The translations under genes and the position numbers were made by a program. Below, piece by piece: positions 15,882 to 25,165 of a DNA stretch of 64,000 nt. The DNA is taken from the NCBI RefSeq assembly GCF_015319355.1, contig NZ_JADILU010000005.1:372001-436000 (forward strand). Reading direction: 5' to 3'. Within the stretch, counting starts at the first letter, position 1. Every line of letters begins with the position of its first letter. The notes under the pieces were generated by a model. It saw only the letters and a list, made by a program, of their open reading frames with translations. It was not told the DNA's origin and did not search any database. This DNA is from Psychroserpens luteus. Its GTDB lineage: Bacteria; Bacteroidota; Bacteroidia; Flavobacteriales; Flavobacteriaceae.

Positions 15882-17324
15882 TTAGAAACTACAACTGTTA
15901 ATCTCTGTAACTCTCAATGTATTTACCATCCCTTTTTCTTGAATAGGCATTGCTGCTAAACTAATGAGCATATCTCCAACTTCGAGATACCCTTTTTTAC
16001 AAGCAATAGCGTTTACATCTTCTATTGTTTCATCTGTACTAACAAATTTATCGTAGTAAAAGGATTCAACTCCCCAAAGCATACTTAATTGCGTTAAGAT
16101 TCTTTTGTTAGAAGTGAATACTAAAATATGAGCACTTGGTCGCCAAGCAGAAATTTGAAATGCTGTATAACCTGAGTTTGTTAATGTAGAAATTGCTTTT
16201 GCATTAATATCATTTGCCATATTTGCTGCGTGATAACAAATAGACTTTGTGATATAACGCTTCGTTTTTATATGTGGTGGTAATTGTGGGACTTTAATCA
16301 AATCTGAGTCTTCAACACTTCTAATAATATTTGCCATTTGAGTTATGACCTCTACTGGGTATTTACCAACAGATGTTTCTCCAGATAACATTACTGCATC
16401 TGCTCCATCCATTACAGAATTCGCAACATCATTAACCTCAGCACGTGTTGGTGTCAAACTTGTAATCATCGTTTCCATCATTTGGGTTGCAATAATCACT
16501 GGGATTCTGGCACGTTTAGCACGTAACACTAATTGTTTTTGAACTAAAGGCACTTCTTCTGCTGGAATTTCAACTCCTAAATCTCCACGTGCAACCATCA
16601 ATCCGTCACAGTAAGCAACAATCTTATCAATATTTTCTACTGCTTCTGGCTTTTCAATTTTTGCTATAATTGGAATTTTATGATCACTATGTTTTTTAAT
16701 TAATTCCTCTAATTGCATTAAATCTTCAGCATGACGTACAAATGATAATGCCATCCAATCCACTTTTAAACTACAAGCAAAAATAGCATCTTCAATATCT
16801 TTTTCTGTTAAAGCAGGTTGTGAGATATTAGTATTTGGAAGGTTGACACCTTTTTTAGAACGTAATGGTCCTCCTTGAATAACTCGTGTTAATACTTCAG
16901 ACTTACCATCTGTAGACACGACTTCAAAAATTAATTTCCCATCATCTAAAAGGATACGCTCTCCTGGATTTGCATCTTGTGGAAACTTATCATAGGTCAT
17001 GTAAACACGCTCTTTTGTTCCTTCAAAACGTTTTCCGGTAGCAAAAATGATTTCATCACCTTTATTGACGATAACTTCTCCTTTCATCACACCAACTCTT
17101 AACTTAGGGCCTTGAAGATCTGCAAGAATAGAAGCATTGAAACCAAACTCTTCGTTAAGGTCTCTAATCATTTTTACGCGCTCTTCAACATCTTTGTAAT
17201 CTGCATGTGAAAAATTGATTCTGAATACGTTTACGCCTTCTTCCAACATTCTTTTGAGTACTTCTTTAGTACTTGTTGCTGGTCCTAGTGTGGCTACTAT
17301 TTTGGTTTTTTTTCTTCTTAGCAT
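15882..17324 (-). CDS. pyk: Pyruvate kinase
   Basis: 480 aa. Converts phosphoenolpyruvate and ADP to pyruvate and ATP in glycolysis. Motifs: TKIVATLGPAT at the N-terminus, NFSHADY, ILADLQGPKLRVG, the active-site signature IIAKIEKPEAVENI with its catalytic Lys, ARGDLGVEIPAEEVP, ATQMMETMITSLTPTRAEVNDVANSVMDGAD and SGETSVGKYP. The C-terminal regulatory domain is present. Its ATG overlaps the stop of the preceding IPExxxVDY gene (TAATG), so the two are coupled. Confidence 0.97.
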   Translation of the reverse strand: MLRRKKTKIVATLGPATSTKEVLKRMLEEGVNVFRINFSHADYKDVEERVKMIRDLNEEFGFNASILADLQGPKLRVGVMKGEVIVNKGDEIIFATGKRFEGTKERVYMTYDKFPQDANPGERILLDDGKLIFEVVSTDGKSEVLTRVIQGGPLRSKKGVNLPNTNISQPALTEKDIEDAIFACSLKVDWMALSFVRHAEDLMQLEELIKKHSDHKIPIIAKIEKPEAVENIDKIVAYCDGLMVARGDLGVEIPAEEVPLVQKQLVLRAKRARIPVIIATQMMETMITSLTPTRAEVNDVANSVMDGADAVMLSGETSVGKYPVEVITQMANIIRSVEDSDLIKVPQLPPHIKTKRYITKSICYHAANMANDINAKAISTLTNSGYTAFQISAWRPSAHILVFTSNKRILTQLSMLWGVESFYYDKFVSTDETIEDVNAIACKKGYLEVGDMLISLAAMPIQEKGMVNTLRVTEINSCSF

Positions 17325-17812
17325 TAGTCAAAAATTAAGTGTTCCTTAGATTTTAATTGGTCTATATCAACGCTATACGTTGTTATAACTTGTGGTATTG
17401 TTTGTATTTTATTTAAAATGAGCTTTTCATCAAAATTCCTATGTTCATTTGATACTTTAATGAGATAGTCTACTTTTTTTAATTCTGGTAGTAAATTAAC
17501 AGTTCTTGTGACTGTTGTTTGGTTAGCAAATAAAGATCCTGAGCTTTGCAAAGCAGCTTCTTCTTTCTTACACACGTTAGATACAAGATGCCATACACTA
17601 TCAATCTTTTCGTTTTCCCATTCAAAAATCGCGAATGATGCATCAAAATAATTGTAATCTAAATCGTGTTCCTTACGTCGTAAATTAAGCTCTAAATGCT
17701 TATTAAGAAGATAAGCTAGACGATAGTCTTCTAGCCTACAGTGAATCGCAATTAGCGAAAACGAAGCATCATAAAAATCGTCAACAAGTAATTTGTGTAA
17801 TGCCATATTCAA
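17324..17812 (-). CDS. IPExxxVDY family protein
   Basis: 162 aa, cytosolic. The C-terminal part has the block TIPQVITTYSVD that fits the IPExxxVDY signature (Glu replaced by Gln, VDY by SVD) of a Bacteroidetes-specific family of unknown function. Members typically sit between rnc and pyk, as here. Function unknown; the conserved linkage hints at a role tied to these genes. Confidence 0.8.
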   Translation of the reverse strand: MNMALHKLLVDDFYDASFSLIAIHCRLEDYRLAYLLNKHLELNLRRKEHDLDYNYFDASFAIFEWENEKIDSVWHLVSNVCKKEEAALQSSGSLFANQTTVTRTVNLLPELKKVDYLIKVSNEHRNFDEKLILNKIQTIPQVITTYSVDIDQLKSKEHLIFD

Positions 17813-17937
17813 TCAACTACATGTTGTAAATATAGGACAATCTAACTATTAAAACGTGAACTTTTAGTTAATCTTAATGACGCAACCAAGCGAAAACGTT
17901 GTAGTTGTAAAGATTGGTTATAAAATTAATAAGTCAT

Positions 17938-18681
17938 TTAGAATGCTTTACTTATTTCATTCTGAAATGCAAAAAAAGCACGTTTTGAAGCTTTTTCTTC
18001 TGCTTTTTTCTTAGAGGTTGCTCTTGCTTTAGCAATGACTTTATCATCTATTGAGAGCTTTACAGAAAAGTGTTTTAATTCGTCATTTCCCGTATCTTCA
18101 TATACGTTATAGTCAAAGGTTTTCTTTTCTTTTTGACACCACTCAATTAATAAACTCTTATAGCTAATCACACGACCTTCTAAGGTTTCAATATCTACAT
18201 GAGGTTTAATTACACGTTTAAAAATAAAATTTTCACAGTACTGATATCCTTTGTCTAAATAAATGGCACCAACTAAGGATTCAAAAAGGTTTCCATGAAT
18301 ATTGTTTCCGAAGTTAGATTTAGGAATTTTACTCTCCACCAAATCAATAAGTTTCAACTCCTTTCCTAATTCATTAAGGTGTTCTCTACTCACCACTTTA
18401 GAACGCATTTTGGTTAGATACCCTTCATCTCCATGAGGTACTTTTTCAAATAAATAAGCAGCAATTACTGCACTTAGCATAGCGTCGCCAACAAATTCTA
18501 ATCGCTCATAATTTAAAGCATTCCCTTTTTTGTCCTTGATATTCATAGAACGATGAGTAAATGCTGTGATATATAACAACTGGTTCTTAACTTTATAGCC
18601 AAGAATCTCGTTGAGTAATAAAAAAAAATTCCCGTCTTTAGTAGAACGGGAATTTTTTAATATGTTACGAATGAAGCTCAT
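17938..18681 (-). CDS. rnc: Ribonuclease III
   Basis: 247 aa. Endonuclease for double-stranded RNA, processing rRNA precursors and structured mRNAs. The RNase III signature is YERLEFVGDAMLSAVIA (residues ~58-74), with the second acidic cluster FESLVGAIYLDKG. A double-stranded RNA-binding domain lies at ~170-240, ending KARATSKKKAEEKASKRAF. Starts 7 nt after the fabF stop in the acpP-fabF-rnc operon. Confidence 0.95.
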   Translation of the reverse strand: MSFIRNILKNSRSTKDGNFFLLLNEILGYKVKNQLLYITAFTHRSMNIKDKKGNALNYERLEFVGDAMLSAVIAAYLFEKVPHGDEGYLTKMRSKVVSREHLNELGKELKLIDLVESKIPKSNFGNNIHGNLFESLVGAIYLDKGYQYCENFIFKRVIKPHVDIETLEGRVISYKSLLIEWCQKEKKTFDYNVYEDTGNDELKHFSVKLSIDDKVIAKARATSKKKAEEKASKRAFFAFQNEISKAF

Positions 18682-18688
18682 TCGGGAT

Positions 18689-19939
18689 TTAATCTAATTT
18701 TTTGAATAATACACAGGCGTTGTGACCGCCAAATCCAAACGTATTACTCATAACAACTTTAACGTCTCTCTTTTGTGCTTTGTTTAATGTTAAATTAAGT
18801 TTAGGATCAATATTCTCATCAACTACTTTGTGATTTATTGTTGGAGGCACGATACCATGTTCCATCGCGAGAATTGACGCAATAGATTCTATAGCTCCTG
18901 CAGCTCCTAATAGATGTCCAGTCATGGACTTTGTAGAGTTGATGTTAATATTTTGTGCATGGTCACCAAACACTTCAGAAATCGCTTTAAGTTCAGCAAC
19001 ATCTCCAAGAGGTGTTGATGTTCCATGCGTGTTGATATGATCAACTTCCTCAGGTTTTATACCAGCATTTTCTAAACAATTTTTCATTACAGCAATAACA
19101 CCTATACCATCAGGATGTGGTGCTGTCATGTGATGTGCATCAGATGATAAACCACCTCCTAATAATTCTGCATAAATCTTAGCTCCTCTTGCTTTTGCGT
19201 GCTCATATTCTTCAAGAATAATAGCTCCAGCACCTTCACCTAAAACAAAACCATCTCTGGTCGCATCAAAAGGCCTAGAGGCTGTTTCTGGGCTTTCATT
19301 TCTTGTTGATAGTGCGTGCATCGCATTAAAACCACCCATTCCTGCAATGGTTACTGCTGCCTCACTTCCGCCTGTTACGATAACATCACAATGACCCAAA
19401 CGAATCATATTTAATGAATCAAAAATAGCATTAGCAGAAGATGCACACGCAGATACTGTTGTGTAATTAGGTCCCATAAATCCATGTTTAATAGATATGT
19501 TTCCTGGCGCAATATCTGCAATCATTTTTGGAATAAAGAACGGATTAAATCTCGGTGTACCATCTCCATCTGCGAAGTTTAATACTTCTTGTTGAAATGT
19601 TTCCAAACCTCCAATTCCTGCTCCCCAAATAACACCTACTCGTAATTTATTTACTTTTTCTAGATCTAGCTTAGAATCTACAATAGCCTCGTCTGAGGCT
19701 ACCATAGCATACTGTGCAAATCTATCCATCTTACGAGCATCTTTTCTGTTGATAAAATCCTCAACATTAAAGTTTTTTAATTCGCAAGCGAACTTCGTTT
19801 TGAACTTTTCAGTATCAAAATATGTTATAGGTGCAGCGCCACTTTTACCACTTATAAGTGCGTCCCAAAATTCATCTTTGGTATTGCCAATAGGTGTAAG
19901 TGCTCCTAAACCAGTAACTACAACTCGCTTTAATTCCAT
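18689..19939 (-). CDS. fabF: Beta-ketoacyl-ACP synthase II
   Basis: 416 aa. Elongates acyl-ACP with malonyl-ACP in fatty-acid synthesis. The catalytic triad is Cys165 (VSACASSAN), His305 (INTHGTSTPLGD) and His342 (KSMTGHLLGAAGA). It lies 14 nt downstream of acpP, whose product is its substrate carrier, and upstream of rnc, a classic gene order. Confidence 0.97.
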   Translation of the reverse strand: MELKRVVVTGLGALTPIGNTKDEFWDALISGKSGAAPITYFDTEKFKTKFACELKNFNVEDFINRKDARKMDRFAQYAMVASDEAIVDSKLDLEKVNKLRVGVIWGAGIGGLETFQQEVLNFADGDGTPRFNPFFIPKMIADIAPGNISIKHGFMGPNYTTVSACASSANAIFDSLNMIRLGHCDVIVTGGSEAAVTIAGMGGFNAMHALSTRNESPETASRPFDATRDGFVLGEGAGAIILEEYEHAKARGAKIYAELLGGGLSSDAHHMTAPHPDGIGVIAVMKNCLENAGIKPEEVDHINTHGTSTPLGDVAELKAISEVFGDHAQNININSTKSMTGHLLGAAGAIESIASILAMEHGIVPPTINHKVVDENIDPKLNLTLNKAQKRDVKVVMSNTFGFGGHNACVLFKKLD

Positions 19940-19953
19940 AAATATTTATTGGA

Positions 19954-20187
19954 TTATTTTGCTGCTTCTATATAAGAGACCGCTTGACCAACTGTTGCAA
20001 TATTTTCAGCTTGATCGTCTGGTATTTGAATATCAAATTCTTTTTCAAATTCCATGATTAATTCAACAGTGTCTAATGAATCTGCTCCTAGGTCGTTTGT
20101 GAAGCTCGCTTCAGTTACAACTTCGTTTTCATCAACTCCTAATTTGTCTACTATAATCGCTTTTACTCTTGATGCAATGTCTGACAT
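19954..20187 (-). CDS. acpP: Acyl carrier protein
   Basis: 77 aa, acidic, four-helix carrier. Phosphopantetheine attachment at Ser37 in [12 protein letters not shown]. Carries growing acyl chains in fatty-acid and lipid A synthesis. First gene of the minus-strand run acpP-fabF-rnc. Confidence 0.97.
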   Translation of the reverse strand: MSDIASRVKAIIVDKLGVDENEVVTEASFTNDLGADSLDTVELIMEFEKEFDIQIPDDQAENIATVGQAVSYIEAAK

Positions 20188-20218
20188 AATTTTTTAATTT
20201 AATTTTTAATTTAGTTCG

Positions 20219-20226
20219 CAAAAATA
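20219..20226 (-). promoter_or_regulatory. -7 element (TATTTTTG) of acpP-fabF-rnc
   Basis: Exact TAnnTTTG on the minus strand, with a start near 20213 and a ~25-nt leader before the acpP ATG. An upstream TTG is present but nearer than the usual -33 spacing. Confidence 0.45.
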
Positions 20227-20372
20227 AAAAAACTTTATTTCAATACACACCTTTAATTTAAAAATGTGATGGTAATTTAGTAAAATTACTTTGAAGAATT
20301 TGTGTTTTACGTTCTAATTGTTAATTATTATTCTTTTTTTTGTTTTGAATAACACTAACTATTTGTCTGTAA

Positions 20373-20936
20373 ATGAAACGTATTGTAATTTTTGCGTCCG
20401 GAAGTGGCACTAATGCTGAAAATTTAATTAAGTTTTTTCACAACAGAGAAAATGCTTCTGTCATTCAGGTTCTTACTAACAATCCTCATGCCAAAGTTTT
20501 AGATCGTGCAAAAAAACTAAAAGTTAGCGCATTATCATTCAACAAAATAGCATTTACTGAGACTGATGATGTTTTAAACATTCTTAGAAATTCTAAACCA
20601 GATTTAATAGTATTAGCTGGTTTTTTATGGATGTTTCCGAAGAAAATAATAAACGAATTTCCAAATAAAGTCATTAATATTCATCCTGCGTTGTTACCAA
20701 AATATGGAGGAAAAGGAATGTATGGTATGAATGTTCATGAAGCAATTGTCACTAATAAAGAAAATGAAACTGGCATCACAATACATTATGTAAATGAACA
20801 TTATGATGAAGGTGCTATAATTTTTCAGGCCAAATGTGCTGTATTAGAGACTGATTCTGCGCAAGATGTTGCAGATAAGATTCATGAATTAGAAATGGAA
20901 CATTTCCCTAAAGTCGTTGAAAAGCTTTTAACTTAA
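20373..20936 (+). CDS. purN: Phosphoribosylglycinamide formyltransferase
   Basis: 187 aa. Transfers formyl from 10-formyl-THF to GAR in purine synthesis. N-terminal FASGSGTNAENLI binds substrate phosphate; the catalytic Asn/His are in INIHPALLPKYGGKGMYG, and the Asp in HYVNEHYDEGAII. Divergent from acpP and followed at 6 nt by a GNAT gene; a PurF-like gene is 2 kb downstream on the same strand. Confidence 0.94.
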   Translation: MKRIVIFASGSGTNAENLIKFFHNRENASVIQVLTNNPHAKVLDRAKKLKVSALSFNKIAFTETDDVLNILRNSKPDLIVLAGFLWMFPKKIINEFPNKVINIHPALLPKYGGKGMYGMNVHEAIVTNKENETGITIHYVNEHYDEGAIIFQAKCAVLETDSAQDVADKIHELEMEHFPKVVEKLLT

Positions 20937-20942
20937 AGCATA

Positions 20943-21371
20943 ATGACTGATTATATAATTGAATCTTGTAACAAGGACAACATTAAGACTATTGTTGATG
21001 GTATTAATGAATACAATCTAAGTAAGGTTTCTGCACTTGCTAAAATTTGGACGCGTTTAGAATTTGTTATAAAAGATGAAAATGGAACCGAAATTGGAGG
21101 TGTTTTAGCAGGAATAGGCTATTGGAATGGACTTGAAATAAAAATACTTTGGGTAAAAGAAACCCATAGAAAAAAAGGAATTGGAACAAAGCTCCTAGAA
21201 TACACCGAAAATATTGCTAAAGAAAAAGGTGCTTATATCTCAATGATTGATACTTTTGATTTTCGAGCTGAAGATTTTTATCTCAAAAACGGGTACAATT
21301 CTATTGGTGAGATTAAAGATTTCCCTAAAGGACATAGAAGAATCTATTTTTCTAAAACATTACATGAGTAA
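20943..21371 (+). CDS. GNAT family N-acetyltransferase
   Basis: 142 aa. Acetyl-CoA-binding motif A is RKKGIGTKLLEYTENIAKEKG (fits R/QxxGxG/A), preceded by the beta-strand LEIKILWVKETH. The C-terminal part reads DFRAEDFYLKNGYNSIGEI, resembling GNATs of the type that end with a short F-P-K-G-H block. Substrate unknown. It overlaps the RNase H start by 8 nt. Confidence 0.85.
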   Translation: MTDYIIESCNKDNIKTIVDGINEYNLSKVSALAKIWTRLEFVIKDENGTEIGGVLAGIGYWNGLEIKILWVKETHRKKGIGTKLLEYTENIAKEKGAYISMIDTFDFRAEDFYLKNGYNSIGEIKDFPKGHRRIYFSKTLHE

Positions 21372-22005
21372 AAAGAAAAAAAAATATTATACTGTTTGGC
21401 AAGGCCATAAAAAAGGAGTCTTTAATACTTGGAACGCTTGTAAAGCCCAAATTAAAGATTATCAAGGTGCACAATACAAATCATTTCCTACGCTTGATGA
21501 AGCCGAAAAAGCATTAGAAGGGAATTACTTTGATTATATAGGTAAAAACAAGTCGTTTAAAAGTGAGCTCACACACGAGCAACTTAAAAAAATTGGAAAG
21601 CCAAATTATAACTCGATAGCTGTTGATGCTGCCTCCTCGGGCAATCCAGGCATCATGGAGTATCGTGGTGTTGATACGAAATCGAAAAAGCAACTTTTTA
21701 TTCAAGGGCCATTTGCAGAAGGCACGAATAACATTGGTGAATTTTTAGCATTAGTGCACGGTTTAGGATTCTTAAAAAAACATAATAGTGACCGCATCTT
21801 ATATACAGATTCTAAAACTGCGATGAGTTGGGTGCGCAAAAAAACGTGTAACTCTAAGTTAGAGCGCAATGAAAAAAACAAACCTGTTTATGATTTGGTA
21901 GATCGTGCAGTACAATGGCTTAAAGAAAATGATTACAAAACAACCATTGTTAAATGGGAGACTAAAGCTTGGGGAGAAATTCCTGCGGATTTTGGTAGAA
22001 AATAA
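21364..22005 (+). CDS. Ribonuclease HI with N-terminal viroplasmin (hybrid-binding) domain
   Basis: 213 aa from the ATG at 21364; the longer in-frame ORF only reads through the GNAT gene in another frame. Residues ~7-50 are a viroplasmin/hybrid-binding domain (YYTVWQGHKKGVFNTW, YKSFPTLDEAEKAL). The RNase H fold follows with the acidic residues in VDAASSGNPG, NNIGEFLALVHG, LYTDSKTAMSW and the last in ADFGRK. It degrades the RNA strand of RNA-DNA hybrids (R-loops, primers). Likely co-transcribed with purN and the GNAT gene. Confidence 0.9.
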   Translation: MSKKKKKYYTVWQGHKKGVFNTWNACKAQIKDYQGAQYKSFPTLDEAEKALEGNYFDYIGKNKSFKSELTHEQLKKIGKPNYNSIAVDAASSGNPGIMEYRGVDTKSKKQLFIQGPFAEGTNNIGEFLALVHGLGFLKKHNSDRILYTDSKTAMSWVRKKTCNSKLERNEKNKPVYDLVDRAVQWLKENDYKTTIVKWETKAWGEIPADFGRK

Positions 22006-22031
22006 ATTCTTTACTTCGGACTTAAAAAACT

Positions 22032-22039
22032 TATATTTG
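22032..22039 (+). promoter_or_regulatory. -7 element (TATATTTG) of the PfkB kinase gene
   Basis: Exact TAnnTTTG; a start near 22045 leaves a ~17-nt leader before the ATG at 22062. Confidence 0.55.
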
Positions 22040-22061
22040 CAAAAAATTTGACACAGATTTT

Positions 22062-22988
22062 ATGAGCAAATTAGTTATAGTAGGCACAGTAGCTTTTGAT
22101 GCTATTGAAACACCATTTGGAAAAACAGACAAAATTTTAGGAGGAGCAGCAACCTATATTGGTTTATCTGCATCAAATTTTAATGTGGACTCAGCAGCAG
22201 TATCTGTTGTTGGTGGTGATTTTCCGCAGGAATATTTAGATCTTTTATCTAACAAGAACGTCAATATAGATGGTATCGAGATTGTAAAAGAAGGAAAAAC
22301 ATTTTTCTGGAGTGGTAAATATCATAATGATATGAACTCTCGTGATACATTAGTGACTGAGTTAAATGTTTTAGAACATTTTAGCCCTGTCGTTCCAGAA
22401 GCATATAAAGACGCTGAAGTTGTAATGCTTGGGAATTTACACCCAATGGTTCAACAAGGCGTTTTAGACCAAATGACTAAAAAACCTAAATTAACTATTT
22501 TAGATACTATGAATTTCTGGATGGACATTGCTCTTGACGATTTACATGCAGTTATAAAAAATGTCGACGTTATTACTATTAATGATGAAGAAGCAAGACA
22601 ATTAACTGGAGAATACTCATTAGTTGTTGCAGCAAGAAAAATTCATGAAATGGGACCAAAATATGTGGTCATTAAAAAAGGAGAACATGGCGCTTTATTA
22701 TTTCATGATGACAATATGTTCTATGCACCTGCTCTACCATTAGAAGAAGTTTTTGATCCAACTGGAGCTGGAGATACATTTGCTGGTGGATTTGCTGGTT
22801 ATTTAGCAAAAACAGAAGATTATAGTTTTGAAAATATGAAAAATGCAGTTATCTATGGATCAACGCTAGCATCCTTTTGTGTAGAGAAATTTGGAACAGA
22901 ACGAATGCAAAACTTAACAAAAGATGACGTCGAGTATCGATTAAAAGATTTTAAAAAACTCACTCAATATAATATTGAATTATCATAA
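22062..22988 (+). CDS. PfkB-family carbohydrate/nucleoside kinase
   Basis: 308 aa. The N-terminal part has LGGAATYIGLSASNF, the substrate-binding Gly-rich block. The C-terminal signature DPTGAGDTFAGGFAGYLA carries the catalytic Asp and the anion hole. TINDEEARQLTGE and VIKKGEHGALLF are typical of the family. Substrate is not evident; ribokinase/adenosine-kinase-like proteins and purine neighbours (purN, PurF-like) make a nucleoside or ribose plausible. Own promoter and own terminator. Confidence 0.9.
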   Translation: MSKLVIVGTVAFDAIETPFGKTDKILGGAATYIGLSASNFNVDSAAVSVVGGDFPQEYLDLLSNKNVNIDGIEIVKEGKTFFWSGKYHNDMNSRDTLVTELNVLEHFSPVVPEAYKDAEVVMLGNLHPMVQQGVLDQMTKKPKLTILDTMNFWMDIALDDLHAVIKNVDVITINDEEARQLTGEYSLVVAARKIHEMGPKYVVIKKGEHGALLFHDDNMFYAPALPLEEVFDPTGAGDTFAGGFAGYLAKTEDYSFENMKNAVIYGSTLASFCVEKFGTERMQNLTKDDVEYRLKDFKKLTQYNIELS

Positions 22989-22991
22989 ACC

Positions 22992-23019
22992 AACGCGCTC
23001 AATTTTGAGCGCGTTTTTT
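22992..23019 (+). terminator. Intrinsic terminator after the PfkB kinase
   Basis: AACGCGCTCAA-TT-TTGAGCGCGTT, a perfect 11-bp stem followed by T6. Confidence 0.93.
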
Positions 23020-23080
23020 ATTTAATACTAAATCCAAAATTTATAATTTTGGAATACTATAAAACAACAATAACATACCA

Positions 23081-24979
23081 ATGAGCGATGCTATAAAACA
23101 TGAATGCGGAATTGCACTCATAAGACTCAAAAAACCATTAGAATTCTACAAAGAAAAGTATGGAAGTGCATTTTACGGAGTCAATAAAATGTACCTCTTA
23201 ATGGAGAAGCAACACAATCGCGGACAAGATGGCGCAGGTTTCGCAAGTATAAAATTAGACACAAAACCTGGTGAGCGTTATATAAGCAGAGTACGCTCCA
23301 TCGCGCAGCAACCTATTCAAGATATTTTTGCTCAAATTAATGAGCGCATTAATGATGAGCTAACAGAACATCCAGAATACCAAGATAATGTGGCGCTTCA
23401 AAAACAACATATCCCTTATATTGGTGAACTTTTTTTAGGTCACGTTCGTTATGGTACCTTCGGGAAAAACAGTGTTGAGAGTGTTCATCCATTTTTAAGA
23501 CAAAATAACTGGATGCACAGAAACCTCATTGTTGCAGGAAACTTCAACATGACCAATGTTAACGAGTTATTTGATGGATTAGTAAAAATCGGTCAACATC
23601 CAAAAGAAAAGGCAGATACTATAACCATCATGGAAAAGATTGGTCATTTTCTAGATGATGCAGTTTCTAAAATTTATAAAAAATTAAAGAAAGAAGGCTA
23701 TAATAAAAATGAATGCTCTCCACTAATTGCAGAGCGTTTAAATGTTGCTAAAATATTAAAAAAAGCAGCTAAAAACTGGGATGGTGGTTATGCTATGGCT
23801 GGATTATTAGGTCATGGAGATTCATTTGTATTGCGTGATCCTTCTGGAATTCGTCCTGCATACTACTATGAAGATGATGAAATTGTTGTTGTTGCCTCAG
23901 AGCGTCCAGTAATACAAACTGTTTTTAACGTTGATTTTGATGATGTTAAAGAACTTGCTCCTGGTCATGCAATTATTACAAAGAAATCTGGAGAAGTATT
24001 TATAGAACAAATCCTAGAACCTCTAGAACGCAAAGCTTGCTCTTTTGAACGTATTTATTTTTCTCGTGGAAGTGATGCCGAAATCTATCAAGAACGTAAA
24101 ACATTAGGTAAATTATTAATGCCTAAAGTATTAGAAGCGATTGATGGAGATACAAAAAATTCGGTATTTTCATATATTCCTAATACTGCGGAAACTTCTT
24201 TCTTCGGAATGATTGAAACCGTAGAACAACATCTAAATGAACGTAAAACGCAAGCAATATTGGATGGTAATGGAAAACTTTCTGAAGAACAAGTTATCGA
24301 AATTCTATCTGAAAGACCTCGAATTGAGAAAATAGCCATTAAAGATGTTAAGCTAAGAACTTTTATTACAGAAGATAGTAGTCGTGACGATTTAGTAGCT
24401 CACGTTTATGATGTCACTTATGGTGTTATCAAACCTACAGATAATCTTGTTATTATTGATGATAGTATTGTTAGAGGTACAACCCTTAAAATGAGTATTA
24501 TTAAAATGATGGATCGACTCAACCCAAAACAAATTGTTGTTGTGTCTTCTGCTCCTCAAATCCGTTATCCAGATTGTTATGGTATTGATATGGCAAATCT
24601 TGAAAGCCTGATAGCGTTTAGAGCAATGTTAGCATTATTAAAAGAGAATAATAAATATCATCTTATAGAGGAAGTTTATCATAAATGTAAAGCTCAATTA
24701 GAGCTTAAGGATAAAGAAGTTAAAAATTATGTAAAGGATTTATATCGTCAATTCACTGCAGATGAAATTTCAGATAAGATTGCTGAGTTAATTTCTGCTC
24801 CTTCTGTGAAAGCAAAAGTGAAGACTATTTTCCAACCTATCGAAAACTTACACAAGGCATGTCCTAAAAATTTAGGAGACTGGTATTTCACAGGTAACTA
24901 TCCAACTCCTGGTGGTAATCGTGTGGTTAACAGAGCATTTGTGAATTTTTACGAAGGAAATAAAGAAAGAGCTTACTAG
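23081..24979 (+). CDS. Amidophosphoribosyltransferase-like (PurF-type) glutamine amidotransferase
   Basis: 632 aa, longer than typical PurF (~470-510). An N-terminal Ntn glutaminase domain has Cys9 (KHECGIALI) as nucleophile, implying removal of eight residues, then HNRGQDGAG, GHVRYGTFG and GNFNMTN. A PRTase domain carries the PRPP motif VIIDDSIVRGTT (~470), followed by SSAPQIRYPDCYGIDM. Extra length lies in an insert around residues 340-430 and in the tail (about 100 residues, ending HKACPKNLGDWYFTGNYPTPGG). Classical PurF makes phosphoribosylamine from PRPP and glutamine; this may be that enzyme or a diverged Bacteroidetes paralogue. Confidence 0.85.
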   Translation: MSDAIKHECGIALIRLKKPLEFYKEKYGSAFYGVNKMYLLMEKQHNRGQDGAGFASIKLDTKPGERYISRVRSIAQQPIQDIFAQINERINDELTEHPEYQDNVALQKQHIPYIGELFLGHVRYGTFGKNSVESVHPFLRQNNWMHRNLIVAGNFNMTNVNELFDGLVKIGQHPKEKADTITIMEKIGHFLDDAVSKIYKKLKKEGYNKNECSPLIAERLNVAKILKKAAKNWDGGYAMAGLLGHGDSFVLRDPSGIRPAYYYEDDEIVVVASERPVIQTVFNVDFDDVKELAPGHAIITKKSGEVFIEQILEPLERKACSFERIYFSRGSDAEIYQERKTLGKLLMPKVLEAIDGDTKNSVFSYIPNTAETSFFGMIETVEQHLNERKTQAILDGNGKLSEEQVIEILSERPRIEKIAIKDVKLRTFITEDSSRDDLVAHVYDVTYGVIKPTDNLVIIDDSIVRGTTLKMSIIKMMDRLNPKQIVVVSSAPQIRYPDCYGIDMANLESLIAFRAMLALLKENNKYHLIEEVYHKCKAQLELKDKEVKNYVKDLYRQFTADEISDKIAELISAPSVKAKVKTIFQPIENLHKACPKNLGDWYFTGNYPTPGGNRVVNRAFVNFYEGNKERAY

Positions 24980-25008
24980 ATAAACGACATGAAATTGTCG
25001 TTTTATCT
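24979..25008 (+). terminator. Terminator after the PurF-like gene
   Basis: GATAAACGACA / TGTCGTTTTATC hairpin starting at the stop codon. Confidence 0.75.
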
Positions 25009-25080
25009 AAGATAATATGCTTCTTGACTGATAAATGTGCTTTTTATCTAATATTTATCAACGTATATCCAAATAACGCA

Positions 25081-25088
25081 TACATTGG
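25081..25088 (+). promoter_or_regulatory. Degenerate -7 element (TACATTGG) before ncRNA copy 1
   Basis: Aligns base for base with the perfect TATATTTG found at the same place before copy 2, three nt before the repeat begins. It deviates from TAnnTTTG at one position, so it may be weaker. Confidence 0.4.
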
Positions 25089-25090
25089 AG

Positions 25091-25165
25091 TCACCATAAC
25101 ATAAGTAGGTTAAGTTCATGGTAGATTTGGGGCAAAAAAAGGTGAACATCTGTTCACCTTTTTTT
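25091..25165 (+). ncRNA. Candidate small RNA, copy 1
   Basis: About 75 nt: TCACCATAACATAAGTAGG, then a region ending TAGATTTGGGGC, an A7 run and the perfect terminator hairpin GGTGAACA-TC-TGTTCACC followed by T7. It is repeated 287 bp downstream with one substitution and one A-run length difference. The 5' CCAT can pair with ATGG 25 nt later, giving a first hairpin. No ORF or start codon with a sensible frame lies inside. Promoter-like sequence at a fixed distance and a terminator at the end argue for an autonomous RNA of roughly 70-75 nt. Role unknown. Confidence 0.65.

Noticed and set aside
21247-21363. Upstream extension of the RNase HI ORF
   Set aside because: It only reads the GNAT gene in another frame; the RNase H family begins at the viroplasmin domain after the ATG at 21364.
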